DNA of 64,000 bases from positions 1-64,000 of the forward strand of contig CALUZV010000002.1 in NCBI GenBank assembly GCA_944325345.1. The letters are read 5' to 3'. Positions 1 to 7,974 of the stretch are shown here, one piece after another. The DNA is from an uncultured Parabacteroides sp. GTDB lineage: Bacteria; Bacteroidota; Bacteroidia; Bacteroidales; Tannerellaceae. Numbering within the stretch: the stretch's first letter is position 1; each line of letters starts with the position of its first letter. A program made the position numbers and the translations under genes. The notes below the pieces were generated by a model. It worked only from the letters and a program-made list of their open reading frames with translations, ran no database searches and was not told where the DNA came from.

Positions 1-56
1 CGTAGTCTTATAAGGACTATGCCTCAAAAAAAATCTCAATTCCGCTGGGATAAGAC

Positions 57-92
57 AAAAAAAAGAGGATGCATCCCAAAGGATACACCCTC
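57..92 (-). terminator. Intrinsic terminator of the tsf operon
   Basis: On the minus strand a 12-bp stem with two mismatches and a 4-nt loop (65-92) is followed by eight U residues (57-64). It lies 28 bp past the tsf stop codon and probably ends the rplM-rpsI-rpsB-tsf transcript. Confidence 0.8.
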
Positions 93-119
93 CAAACAAA
101 TAATAAACTAAATATTGCT

Positions 120-944
120 TTAATCAGCGTTCAGCGTAAAGCGCTTGAAAGCGATCACCGTCAATTCTTTATTCGCAGAATGCAAATATTGTTCGATCGA
201 CAGTTTTGCATCCTTGATGAATTCCTGCTGCAACAAGGTATTTTCCTTGTAGTATTTCTGCAAAGAACCCTGAGCGATACGATCCAAGAGATTTTCCGGC
301 TTACCAGCTTCGCGAGCCTTGTCGCGTGCAATCTCCAATTCCTGATCGATGATATGCTGAGGAACTTCGTCCGGACGGACAGCAACCGGATTCATAGCAG
401 CGACCTGCATAGCGACGTCGCGAGCCATCTGATGCTCCGGAGCCACGTTGAAAGCAACTACGGTAGCCAACTTGTTACCCGGGTGGATATAAGAAATCGT
501 AGAAACACCGGTTACAAACTCATATTCACCAAGTTCCATCTTTTCACCCGTAACACCGATACGATCTGTGATATGGTCTTGGATAGAACGACCGTCAGCC
601 AGCGGAGAAGCGAGCAATTCTTCCTTCGTAGCCGGCTTGTTGTTCATTGCCACATTCAAGATTTCCTGAGTGAGGGCAACAAATTCAGCATTCTTAGCCA
701 CGAAATCCGTTTCACACTTCAAAGCGACCACAGCAGCGAAATCACCGTTGTCAGCAGCCAAGACGCAACCTTCAGAAGCCTCGCGGTCTGAACGCTTAGC
801 GGCTACAGCCTGACCTTTTTTACGAATAATTTCCATTGCCTTTTCGAAGTCGCCGTTAGCTTCTTCCAATGCCTTTTTGCAATCCATCATTCCCGCACCG
901 CTCATTTTGCGCAGGTGGGAGATATCTGCCATTGTAACTGCCAT
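120..944 (-). CDS. tsf: Translation elongation factor Ts
   Basis: EF-Ts exchanges GDP for GTP on EF-Tu in the cytoplasm during translation elongation. The 274-residue product carries the N-terminal UBA-like helical region with the family signature LRKMSGAGMMDCKKAL (about residues 11-26) and the TDFVAKNAEF stretch of the core domain near residue 80. Its length is usual for Bacteroidales. It follows rpsB by 22 bp, the near-universal rpsB-tsf order. A second in-frame ATG lies four codons downstream (932) and could also be used. Nothing is unusual. Confidence 0.97.
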   Translation of the reverse strand: MAVTMADISHLRKMSGAGMMDCKKALEEANGDFEKAMEIIRKKGQAVAAKRSDREASEGCVLAADNGDFAAVVALKCETDFVAKNAEFVALTQEILNVAMNNKPATKEELLASPLADGRSIQDHITDRIGVTGEKMELGEYEFVTGVSTISYIHPGNKLATVVAFNVAPEHQMARDVAMQVAAMNPVAVRPDEVPQHIIDQELEIARDKAREAGKPENLLDRIAQGSLQKYYKENTLLQQEFIKDAKLSIEQYLHSANKELTVIAFKRFTLNAD

Positions 945-966
945 AATTATTTTCTTTAGAGTTTAA

Positions 967-1809
967 TTATTCTTCTTCGTCTTTAGAGAACTTGCCGACA
1001 ACATTAGCCTTCATAGCATCGTCGTCTTCTTTTTTGCTGCGTTCTTTCTTAGCGGCTTTAGCCTTGCGTTCTCTTTTCGGAGCTTCGCCTTCGCCGGCAG
1101 CCTCAGCATCGACCTTCTCAGCCTTGCGCTCCTGCAAACCTTCGTTCATAGCTTCGCAGACAGCACCTACGATGAGTTCTACAGACTTCGTAGCATCGTC
1201 GTTAGCCGGAATTACATAGTCAACATTTGTCGGGTCAGAGTTCGTATCTACCATACCGAATACAGGGATACCCAGACGGTTAGCTTCACGAACAGCGATA
1301 TGCTCTTTCATAACATCCACTACGAACAACGCAGACGGGAGACGAGTCAAATCGGCGATAGAACCCAAGGTCTTTTCCAATTTAGCACGCTGACGAGTGA
1401 TTTGCAGTTTTTCTCTCTTCGACAGATTATCAAATGTACCATCTTTTTCCATCTTGTCGATAGTAGCCATCTTCTTGATAGCTTTACGAATAGTCGGGAA
1501 GTTCGTCAGCATACCGCCCGGCCAACGTTCGATAACATAAGGCATACCCACAGCAGCAGCCTTGTCAGCAACTACCTGCTTGGCCTGTTTTTTAGTAGCA
1601 ACGAAAAGTACCTTCTTGCCTTGCTTAGCCAAGTTCTTCAATACTTCTGCTGCTTCATCTACTTTAGCAACTGTTTTATAAAGGTCAATGATATGAATAC
1701 CATTGCGCTCCATAAAGATATACGGAGCCATTGCGGGGTTCCACTTTCTTTTCAAGTGTCCGAAGTGAACGCCGGCTTCTAATAACTGATCAAAATTAAC
1801 TCTTGACAT
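967..1809 (-). CDS. rpsB: 30S ribosomal protein S2
   Basis: Ribosomal protein uS2 binds the head-body junction of the small subunit. The 280-residue product starts MSRVNFDQLLEAGVHFGH, the conserved N terminus of S2, and contains the RWPGGMLTNF motif around residue 100. The reading frame is open 14 codons further upstream, but the ATG at 1809 matches the family start. The C terminus has a lysine- and glutamate-rich extension (about residues 235-280) seen in many Bacteroidetes S2 proteins. It is third in the rplM-rpsI-rpsB-tsf cluster, with a 140-bp gap before it. Confidence 0.97.
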   Translation of the reverse strand: MSRVNFDQLLEAGVHFGHLKRKWNPAMAPYIFMERNGIHIIDLYKTVAKVDEAAEVLKNLAKQGKKVLFVATKKQAKQVVADKAAAVGMPYVIERWPGGMLTNFPTIRKAIKKMATIDKMEKDGTFDNLSKREKLQITRQRAKLEKTLGSIADLTRLPSALFVVDVMKEHIAVREANRLGIPVFGMVDTNSDPTNVDYVIPANDDATKSVELIVGAVCEAMNEGLQERKAEKVDAEAAGEGEAPKRERKAKAAKKERSKKEDDDAMKANVVGKFSKDEEE

Positions 1810-1949
1810 TGTTTTCTTCTTAAAATCGTTTACATTCTTTTTGTTATACAACCTTCAGGTAGTCCTCCCACACATCCACATGCCGAAAGAATCCTGCAGG
1901 TTTAGATACTAAACGCTTTGTCCTTGCAAGAAATTCCTTACAAAATACA

Positions 1950-2336
1950 TTAACGTTTACTGAACTGGAATCTCTTACGAGCTTTTGGACGACCCGGTTT
2001 CTTACGTTCAACGGCACGCGGATCACGAGTGATGAATCCTTCTGCACGCAACGCAGCCTTGTCTTCCGGATTGATTTTCACCAAAGCACGAGCGATAGCC
2101 AAGCGAGCAGCTTCAGACTGGCCCTTGAAACCACCACCGTCCAAGTTGATCTTAATATCATATTGTTCTGCAACGTTCAGCTTTGCCAGAGGCTGCTTTA
2201 CAATGAACTGAAGGATTGGAGAAGGAAAGTAATTTGCAAGATCGCGGTTGTTGATTGTAATCTTTCCTGTTCCTTCGCTAACGAATACGCGAGCAACTGC
2301 GGCTTTACGTCTTCCTATTGCATTTACTACTTCCAT
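1950..2336 (-). CDS. rpsI: 30S ribosomal protein S9
   Basis: Ribosomal protein uS9 of the small subunit; its C-terminal tail reaches the P-site tRNA. The 128-residue product begins MEVVNAIGRRKAAVARVFV and ends with the conserved basic tail KKPGRPKARKRFQFSKR, in which the final Lys-Arg is the tRNA-contacting end. It sits 5 bp after rplM, the standard rplM-rpsI pair, and is clearly co-transcribed with it. Confidence 0.97.
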   Translation of the reverse strand: MEVVNAIGRRKAAVARVFVSEGTGKITINNRDLANYFPSPILQFIVKQPLAKLNVAEQYDIKINLDGGGFKGQSEAARLAIARALVKINPEDKAALRAEGFITRDPRAVERKKPGRPKARKRFQFSKR

Positions 2337-2341
2337 TGTGA

Positions 2342-2797
2342 TTATTTATATAAGTTGATATCAATTGACTTAGGTTGCTGAGCCTCGTGCTTGTGTTCAG
2401 TGCCTGCATAAACATACATATTGTTCAACAGTTTTGCACCCAGACGATTCTTAGGCAACATACCTTTAACTACTTTACGGAACAAATAGCTCGGGCCTTT
2501 AGCCATCAGGTCGGCCGGAGTGTATTCGATCTGTCCACCAGGATAGCCCGTGTATCTCAGATAAACACGGCTGTGCATTTTGTCACGAGACATAACAACT
2601 TTGTCTGCATTGATGATAATTACGTTATCACCACAATCAACGTGCGGAGTAAAATTCGGTTTGTACTTGCCGCGCAAAAGCTTTGCTACTTTTGCACAAA
2701 GACGGCCCAGAGTCTGGCCTTCAGCATCAACAATGACCCATTCTTTGTTTACAGTTGCCTTGTTTGCAGAAATGGTCTTAAAACTTAAAGTATCCAC
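2342..2797 (-). CDS. rplM: 50S ribosomal protein L13
   Basis: Ribosomal protein uL13, an early assembly protein of the large subunit. The 151-residue product contains the family motifs WVIVDAEGQTLGRLCAKVA (about residues 21-39), CGDNVIIINADKVV and MLPKNRLG. It is the first gene of the rplM-rpsI-rpsB-tsf cluster and is preceded by a leader of roughly 115 nt and a Bacteroidetes -7 box, so the operon is probably feedback-regulated at this leader. Confidence 0.97.
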   Translation of the reverse strand: MDTLSFKTISANKATVNKEWVIVDAEGQTLGRLCAKVAKLLRGKYKPNFTPHVDCGDNVIIINADKVVMSRDKMHSRVYLRYTGYPGGQIEYTPADLMAKGPSYLFRKVVKGMLPKNRLGAKLLNNMYVYAGTEHKHEAQQPKSIDINLYK

Positions 2798-2912
2798 TGC
2801 TTAAAATGTTTTATTAATTAATTAACCAATACTTTCCTCGTCAGCTGCTACTGCGGACACATGCAGCAACAACCTCCTAAGAATTAAACTTTTAGTACAT
2901 TTTGATAATAAT
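2798..2912 (-). ncRNA. Putative L13 operon leader RNA
   Basis: Between the predicted transcription start near 2912 and the rplM start lie about 115 untranslated bases. On the minus strand they contain a hairpin built from TTGCTGC and GCAGTAGCA around an 8-nt loop (about 2846-2872), followed by an AT-rich run to the start codon. Ribosomal-protein leaders, including one described upstream of L13 in Bacteroidia, are known. Assignment to that family is by position and a visible hairpin only. Confidence 0.45.
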
Positions 2913-2919
2913 CGGCTTG

Positions 2920-2927
2920 CAAAGGTA
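2920..2927 (-). promoter_or_regulatory. Predicted -7 element of the rplM operon
   Basis: The minus strand reads TACCTTTG, a full match to the Bacteroidetes -7 consensus TAnnTTTG. The expected -33 position has only a T-rich sequence. Placement upstream of the four-gene ribosomal operon supports it. Confidence 0.6.
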
Positions 2928-3014
2928 CGGATAATATTCGAAAAATAAAACTTTTGGCGTTTTTTATTTCGGCAGATTAACTTATCATGCCTATCCTCGC
3001 GTACATAGATTTAC

Positions 3015-3656
3015 TTAATCCTTTCGGAAGAAATATCCCAACGAGAATGTGATATTATTCTGCAACAACTTCGACTCGCCATCACGTTTCACCGGACGCC
3101 GGTCTAATGTACCACAAATCGCATCAATGGAGAAAAAGAATTTGCTGTATTCTACGGCTAATCCAACCTTAACCCCCAAGTCAAACGTTCGGAGATTCTT
3201 CTCTTTCTCCGCACCAAACTGGATATTTGATTCAATATCATTATCCCGCGTCTTCATTTTTCCAAACAAAGAAAAATCAAGAGCCGGACCAGCATAGACA
3301 GACAGACGAATATCAGACACGTTGAATGTATAGGCTAAATCCAGCGGAATTTGGATGGAGTAATACTTATATTTATTATAAGCCGCCATCTCAGACAATA
3401 CCGGCTGCGAATAATAGTTTCCACCTTGGTGCAAATAAGCGACCTCAGGCCGGAATGATAGACCTTTATAAATAGGAATATCAGCCAAACCTGCAATGCT
3501 GAAGCCAGCCTTCCCCCCGGAAACATACCCTTCATCAATACGCTGCGTCAAGGCTGAATAAGAGACACCGAAACGCACTCCGAAATCCACTTGCGCTTGG
3601 AGAGTAGTAATAACTATAGCCAAGAAACCTATTATCAACAGACTGATTCTTTTCAT
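3015..3656 (-). CDS. Outer membrane beta-barrel protein (porin family, PorT-like)
   Basis: A 213-residue secreted protein. The first 22 residues (MKRISLLIIGFLAIVITTLQ then AQ) form a signal peptide. The rest has the alternating beta pattern of a small eight-stranded OMP barrel: VDFGVRFGVSYSAL, LSFRPEVAYLHQGG, IQIPLDLAYTFN, LGVKVGLAVEYSKFFFSIDA, and a final aromatic-rich strand ending FSLGYFFRKD. The frame is open 11 codons further up and would overlap the upstream gene, but the ATG at 3656 gives the clean signal peptide. It is the last gene of a minus-strand run (PASTA protein to this gene). Specific function unknown. Confidence 0.75.
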   Translation of the reverse strand: MKRISLLIIGFLAIVITTLQAQVDFGVRFGVSYSALTQRIDEGYVSGGKAGFSIAGLADIPIYKGLSFRPEVAYLHQGGNYYSQPVLSEMAAYNKYKYYSIQIPLDLAYTFNVSDIRLSVYAGPALDFSLFGKMKTRDNDIESNIQFGAEKEKNLRTFDLGVKVGLAVEYSKFFFSIDAICGTLDRRPVKRDGESKLLQNNITFSLGYFFRKD

Positions 3657-3678
3657 AATACGCATATTTTTATTAGAG

Positions 3679-4848
3679 TCAAACATCATTGGATAATGAC
3701 AAATGATTTTTCAACGGATTGACATACATCTCCAATATCTTGTTCCGCAAGAATGCCTCATCCTTGTTAGGTATGACAATCTTGTCCAGCTGTCCTTGGA
3801 GATACGTTTCAAACGCCTTTTTCTCTTTCAACCCATACAAATGGCTGAAACGCCGTGAACCCGTCAATAAATCGTAAGCCACATAGTTACAAGGATAAAA
3901 ACGATAATGCTTATATATTTCCTTATCCATGATAGAAGCTACCGTCGCAAACAATTCGTTCTTATCCATCTGAGCATCCAAAGTCTCGAGCTTCGGATTT
4001 ATCGGACCAGCAATCGAGAAGTGGACACGCCCTTTGTTTGAAAGGATACCCGTCTCCATATTCAACATATCATCCTCCTTCGTCTTTTGGTAATCAGGAT
4101 TATCTCGTTTCAACTGGAATTCTTTAGCTTTCAAATAATCACAGGGGTCATATTCATAGGAAATGGAAACCGGGACAATATTCAAATCCATCAAAGCCTT
4201 CAAAGTATTTTTATCGCCACTCATCGCCAGCATTTTCAAGACACTTGGTTGAGTCCGGTCGTTCGAATCCTTAGCACGTCCTTCCCGTTGCGCAATCCAA
4301 ATAGAATCCTTTGTATCTTTAATCGTATGATTGATATAGGCAGAAAGCGTTCGACTCACTTCCAGCATCTGCCGAATAGACACGCCACGCTTAACAATGA
4401 AGCTGTTATTTAACTTGACAAACGTTTCTATCCAAGGACGAATCAATAGATTATCACCCATTGCTACCTGCGTCATCCCATACCCCGCCTCAAAAAGCAA
4501 AATATTCAGGAATGAAGCATCCAAAACGATATCACGATGATTCGAAATGAACGTACAAGCCTTCTTGTCTTTCGGCAAACGACTACGCCCGGACAACGTC
4601 AGCGAAAACGTCGTCATCTTAATCACCGTCGAAACGGCATCGTAGGACAACGTGGACTTAAACTCCGCTTTTGTCTTACAAGAGCGCATCCTTTCCGCAA
4701 ACTGCACCCAATCGATATTAGGTTTAATGTAGCGAATCGCCCGCCGAAATTCGTCATTGGCTAACAATTGTTCTATCGCATCCTGCACCTCATCGTCGTT
4801 CAAAGGGCGGATGTCCTCAAAATTCGGGGAAACAGTTTCCATATCCAT
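3679..4848 (-). CDS. Glycerolipid acyltransferase (PlsB/PlsC superfamily)
   Basis: The 389-residue protein has the LPLAT acyltransferase fold used for glycerol-3-phosphate or lysophosphatidate acylation at the inner membrane. Catalytic block I is SNHRDIVLD at residues 102-110, with His104 and Asp110; the spacing is one residue longer than the classic HX4D. Asp106 could serve instead. An FVKLNNSFIVKRG segment and an arginine/glutamate-rich block WIAQREGRAKDSND follow, matching later acyltransferase motifs. There is no transmembrane segment, so it is probably a peripheral membrane protein. It lies 53 bp after ddl. Confidence 0.75.
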   Translation of the reverse strand: MDMETVSPNFEDIRPLNDDEVQDAIEQLLANDEFRRAIRYIKPNIDWVQFAERMRSCKTKAEFKSTLSYDAVSTVIKMTTFSLTLSGRSRLPKDKKACTFISNHRDIVLDASFLNILLFEAGYGMTQVAMGDNLLIRPWIETFVKLNNSFIVKRGVSIRQMLEVSRTLSAYINHTIKDTKDSIWIAQREGRAKDSNDRTQPSVLKMLAMSGDKNTLKALMDLNIVPVSISYEYDPCDYLKAKEFQLKRDNPDYQKTKEDDMLNMETGILSNKGRVHFSIAGPINPKLETLDAQMDKNELFATVASIMDKEIYKHYRFYPCNYVAYDLLTGSRRFSHLYGLKEKKAFETYLQGQLDKIVIPNKDEAFLRNKILEMYVNPLKNHLSLSNDV

Positions 4849-4901
4849 AACTTTATCTTCATTGTGAACAGAGGATAGAACTTATCCCCTATTCGTCGTT
4901 A

Positions 4902-5894
4902 TCATTTTTCTTTATTCCTAAGCTCAGCTTCTATGATATCATCCATCACTTCCGTCATGGTCATACCGGCGGCCCGCACTTGCTGCGGGATGAAGCTGGT
5001 CGCCGTCATGCCTGGAGTCGTATTGATTTCCAACAGACAGGGCTCCCCGTCTTCCGGAATAATGTAGTCGATACGAATCAGGCCCTTCGCCCCCAGGATA
5101 TCATAGATTCGCGAGGTCTCGCACTGTACCTTCTCCGTCAAGGTCGGACTGATACGCGCCGGGGTGATTTCCTGGACTTGTCCGTTATACTTGGCATCGA
5201 AATCGAAAAACTCGTTGCTGGTTACAACCTCCGTCAAAGGCAGCAGCACGGCCTTTCCTTTCACCTTATAGCAACCGCTCGTTACTTCCGTACCTTGGAT
5301 AAAGCTTTCCAAGACGACTTCACTGCCTTCGGCAAACGCTTTGGCAATGGCTGGTTGCAGGGCCGACGCCTCTTTTACCTTCGTAATACCAAAACTACTA
5401 CCCCCATCGTTGGGCTTGACGAAGATTGGCAGTCCCAATTCGGCAATAGCCTTGTCCGTCTCAATGCTCTCGCCATGGAAAAGACGGATGGAGGGAGCTA
5501 TCCGCACGCCAAAACCTTTCAAATAATGATTGCATACATATTTATTAAAGGTAAGGGCGCTCACCAACGTATCGCAGGAGGAGTATGGCATCCCTATCAT
5601 CTCAAAATAGCCTTGCAAACGTCCGTTTTCCCCCGGCGTCCCGTGGATGGTTATGTAAGCGAAGTCAAAATGCTTCACCTCCCCATCTTCTCCCCGGAAA
5701 CTGAAATCGTTCTTATCGATAGGTGTTTCCGTGCCATCCGGGAGCACTACAGCCCATTCGCCTCTTTTCACGATGGCAATATAGGGATTATATTTCTTTT
5801 TATCAAGAAAAGAACGAATACCCTCCGCACTTTTCAAAGAAATTACAATTTCTGAGGAATCTCCTCCTGCTATGATAGCTATATTCCGTTTCAT
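4902..5894 (-). CDS. ddl: D-alanine--D-alanine ligase
   Basis: ATP-grasp ligase that makes the D-Ala-D-Ala dipeptide of peptidoglycan in the cytoplasm. The 330-residue product starts MKRNIAIIAGGDSSE, the N-terminal D-Ala-binding fold. It contains the glycine-rich ATP loop GGSSFGITKV (about residue 168) and the metal/ATP-binding LLEINTTPGMT near residue 295. The ATG at 5894 overlaps the rluD stop codon in an ATGA arrangement, which fixes this start over the open frame upstream and implies translational coupling. Confidence 0.95.
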   Translation of the reverse strand: MKRNIAIIAGGDSSEIVISLKSAEGIRSFLDKKKYNPYIAIVKRGEWAVVLPDGTETPIDKNDFSFRGEDGEVKHFDFAYITIHGTPGENGRLQGYFEMIGMPYSSCDTLVSALTFNKYVCNHYLKGFGVRIAPSIRLFHGESIETDKAIAELGLPIFVKPNDGGSSFGITKVKEASALQPAIAKAFAEGSEVVLESFIQGTEVTSGCYKVKGKAVLLPLTEVVTSNEFFDFDAKYNGQVQEITPARISPTLTEKVQCETSRIYDILGAKGLIRIDYIIPEDGEPCLLEINTTPGMTATSFIPQQVRAAGMTMTEVMDDIIEAELRNKEK

Positions 5895-6976
5895 CGTTCT
5901 AAATCTTTTGTTGTTGCATACACTCGCCAACGCGCTATCAGTTCAGCCATATCGTCTGCTATTTCCGAGTCGAAGAACATTTCTTCTCCGGTACGCGGAT
6001 GCACAAAGCCCAAGGTCTTCGCGTGCAAAGCCTGACGCGGACAGATCGCGAAGCAATTTTGTACGAATTGTTTATATTTGGAAAAAGTTGTACCCTTCAG
6101 TATTTCGTTACCTCCATAGCGGGCATCATTAAATAATACGTGCCCGATATGTTTCATGTGGACGCGGATTTGGTGGGTGCGTCCGGTCTCCAGCCGACAT
6201 TCGACCAAGGTTACATAGCCCAACCGCTCGAGAACGGTATAATGCGTAACGGCATATTTCCCCTGCGAATTATCCGGGAAACAAGCCATCTGTAGGCGGT
6301 CTTTCGGATTCCGGCCGATACTTCCAATGACAGTACCCTCATCTTCTTGAATGATTCCCCACACCAACGCCCGGTATTTCCGCTTCGTTGTCTTGTTGAA
6401 AAATTGGAGGCTGAGGTTGGCTTTCGCCTCCGGATTCTTGGCTACAACCAACAAGCCAGAAGTATCTTTGTCTATCCGATGCACTAGTCCCATCCGAGGA
6501 TTGGTTACATCAAAGCGCGGGTCGTCTTTCAGATGGTAGGCCAAAGCATTCAGCATGGTTCCGCTCCAATTTCCTACACCCGGATGCACAACCAGACCTG
6601 CCGGTTTATTAATCACCAGCAAATCATCATCTTCATAAACAATATTAAGGGGAATATCTTCCGGCACGATGTCATTGGAATAGCGCGGACGGTCGAGAAC
6701 GATAGTTACGATATCCAGCGGCTTCACCCGGTAATTACTCTTTACCGGCGCATCGTTTACCCGAATACAACCAGCTTCCGCAGCCTGCTGTATCCGGTTG
6801 CGCGTCGTGTTCGTCATCCGATCGACCAGGAATTTATCGACACGCAAGAGGCTCTGTCCCTTGTCGGCTACGAAACGGAAGTGCTCGTATTCCGTTGGGG
6901 CTTGCTCTCCGTCGGCCTCATCCATCAGGTCGTCGTATAACGTATCGTCATCTATCTCGTTCAAATTCTCATCCAT
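5891..6976 (-). CDS. rluD: 23S rRNA pseudouridine synthase, RluD type
   Basis: RluA-family enzyme that isomerises uridines, probably in helix 69 of 23S rRNA. The 361-residue protein has an S4 RNA-binding domain (about residues 35-100, RVDKFLVDRMTNTTRNRIQQ) and the catalytic motif VHRIDKDTSGLLVVAKN near residue 165 with the nucleophilic Asp. The later GRTHQIRVHMKHIGH motif is also present. The acidic N terminus of about 35 residues is typical of Bacteroidales RluD. It lies one base after the PASTA gene and overlaps ddl by 4 bp. Confidence 0.92.
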   Translation of the reverse strand: MDENLNEIDDDTLYDDLMDEADGEQAPTEYEHFRFVADKGQSLLRVDKFLVDRMTNTTRNRIQQAAEAGCIRVNDAPVKSNYRVKPLDIVTIVLDRPRYSNDIVPEDIPLNIVYEDDDLLVINKPAGLVVHPGVGNWSGTMLNALAYHLKDDPRFDVTNPRMGLVHRIDKDTSGLLVVAKNPEAKANLSLQFFNKTTKRKYRALVWGIIQEDEGTVIGSIGRNPKDRLQMACFPDNSQGKYAVTHYTVLERLGYVTLVECRLETGRTHQIRVHMKHIGHVLFNDARYGGNEILKGTTFSKYKQFVQNCFAICPRQALHAKTLGFVHPRTGEEMFFDSEIADDMAELIARWRVYATTKDLER

Positions 6977-6977
6977 G

Positions 6978-7607
6978 CTAAAACCATTCCTCCAAGTCGC
7001 TATTCAATGATTCCACCGGCATGACGTTGAGGCTATCCAACGAAAGCGAGTCGATTTCCTTTTCGCCATTACTTATTATTAAGGTAAGGGTCGAGGCCAG
7101 CGGCACCCGTTCTCCCCTATTAATCATCTGCGCATTCCGCTCGACACCCACTGCCAAATCTTTATAGTCGCCTGGGACAAATTTCACTTCGATATTCTTG
7201 AACCCCAACGACCGGAGCAACGCATACGCCTGCCGGAACGACAGATCGGCCACTTCCGGGATAATCGCCATCTGCGCCGTCAGCGCATTTATCGTAACAA
7301 AAACAATGCGCCCTTCCTTCACCTTCGAACCCGGTTCGGGAACAACTTCCACGATAGCACCAGGATTCACATCGTTCGAAAAAACCGAATCGATAACGTT
7401 ATACCGCAGCCCGGTATTATCGAAGAAACTCTTCGCCTCGTTCATCGACAACCCTTTGACATCCGGGACGATGACCGCCTCGTTATGCCGCGTATAGTGA
7501 TCCAGCCAGGCCAACGTCCCGTAGATGAGCGCACAACCTACCACTATCATCAGCAGAAGATTCCAAACGAAGGGATTCTTTATACATTTTATTGCCCAAT
7601 TACTCAT
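6978..7607 (-). CDS. Membrane-anchored PASTA domain protein
   Basis: A 209-residue protein with a short cytoplasmic N terminus, one transmembrane helix (about residues 13-35, FVWNLLLMIVVGCALIYGTL) and two periplasmic PASTA domains. PASTA 1 begins VIVPDVKGLSMNEAKSFF (about 46-110) and PASTA 2 begins IIPEVADLSFRQAYALL (about 115-180). PASTA domains bind muropeptides or cell-wall enzymes. Unlike Ser/Thr kinases and PBPs of Gram-positives there is no catalytic domain. First gene of the run leading into rluD, ddl, the acyltransferase and the barrel protein, consistent with an envelope role. The exact ligand is unknown. Confidence 0.88.
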   Translation of the reverse strand: MSNWAIKCIKNPFVWNLLLMIVVGCALIYGTLAWLDHYTRHNEAVIVPDVKGLSMNEAKSFFDNTGLRYNVIDSVFSNDVNPGAIVEVVPEPGSKVKEGRIVFVTINALTAQMAIIPEVADLSFRQAYALLRSLGFKNIEVKFVPGDYKDLAVGVERNAQMINRGERVPLASTLTLIISNGEKEIDSLSLDSLNVMPVESLNSDLEEWF

Positions 7608-7638
7608 AATGATTCGAATATTGAAACCTATCAGGAAG

Positions 7639-7669
7639 CAAAGTTAGGTATAAAAACAAAAAAAGTAAA
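7639..7669 (-). promoter_or_regulatory. Predicted promoter of the PASTA-rluD-ddl operon
   Basis: The minus strand carries TAACTTTG (7639-7646), a full -7 match, with TTTA at the -33 position 19 bp upstream (7666-7669). It overlaps the rpmH terminator hairpin. Confidence 0.5.
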
Positions 7670-7695
7670 GGCTTTTTCCTCAAAACCTTTACTTT
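7658..7695 (-). terminator. Intrinsic terminator of rpmH
   Basis: Minus-strand stem AAGTAAAGG/CCTTTACTT (7663-7671 with 7687-7695), a 15-nt loop and a following U-rich run. It lies 33 bp past the rpmH stop. Confidence 0.7.
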
Positions 7696-7727
7696 CATGT
7701 AAGTTCTTTTACGTCTCGTACGCCGGA

Positions 7728-7880
7728 TTAACCGTTGTATTCGTCTGAAACTGTTAATTTAGCTCTACCTTTAGCACGACGAGCTGCCAATACGCGGCGA
7801 CCATTAGCCGTTGCCATTCTTGAACGGAATCCGTGTTTGTTCTTTCTTTTTCTGTTGTGGGGTTGGAATGTTCTTTTCAT
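7728..7880 (-). CDS. rpmH: 50S ribosomal protein L34
   Basis: Ribosomal protein bL34, 50 residues. Reading the minus strand gives [20 protein letters not shown] followed by [19 protein letters not shown] and the short tail ending SDEYNG. The N-terminal MKRTFQPxNRKRxxxHGFRxRM is the universal L34 signature. The gene stands alone with its own promoter and terminator, so dnaA and rnpA are not adjacent here, as is usual in Bacteroidales. Confidence 0.97.
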   Translation of the reverse strand: MKRTFQPHNRKRKNKHGFRSRMATANGRRVLAARRAKGRAKLTVSDEYNG

Positions 7881-7924
7881 CTTTCTATCTTATTTTTATT
7901 TGTTTATTCTACAATTTCGGGCTG

Positions 7925-7956
7925 CAAAGATAGAGGCTTTTTCCGAATAAAGCAAA
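7925..7956 (-). promoter_or_regulatory. Predicted rpmH promoter
   Basis: Minus-strand TTTG (7953-7956), a 20-bp spacer and TATCTTTG (7925-7932), matching the Bacteroidetes -33/-7 consensus. The -7 box is 45 bp upstream of the start codon. Confidence 0.7.
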
Positions 7957-7974
7957 CATCAGCCTCGGAAATGT

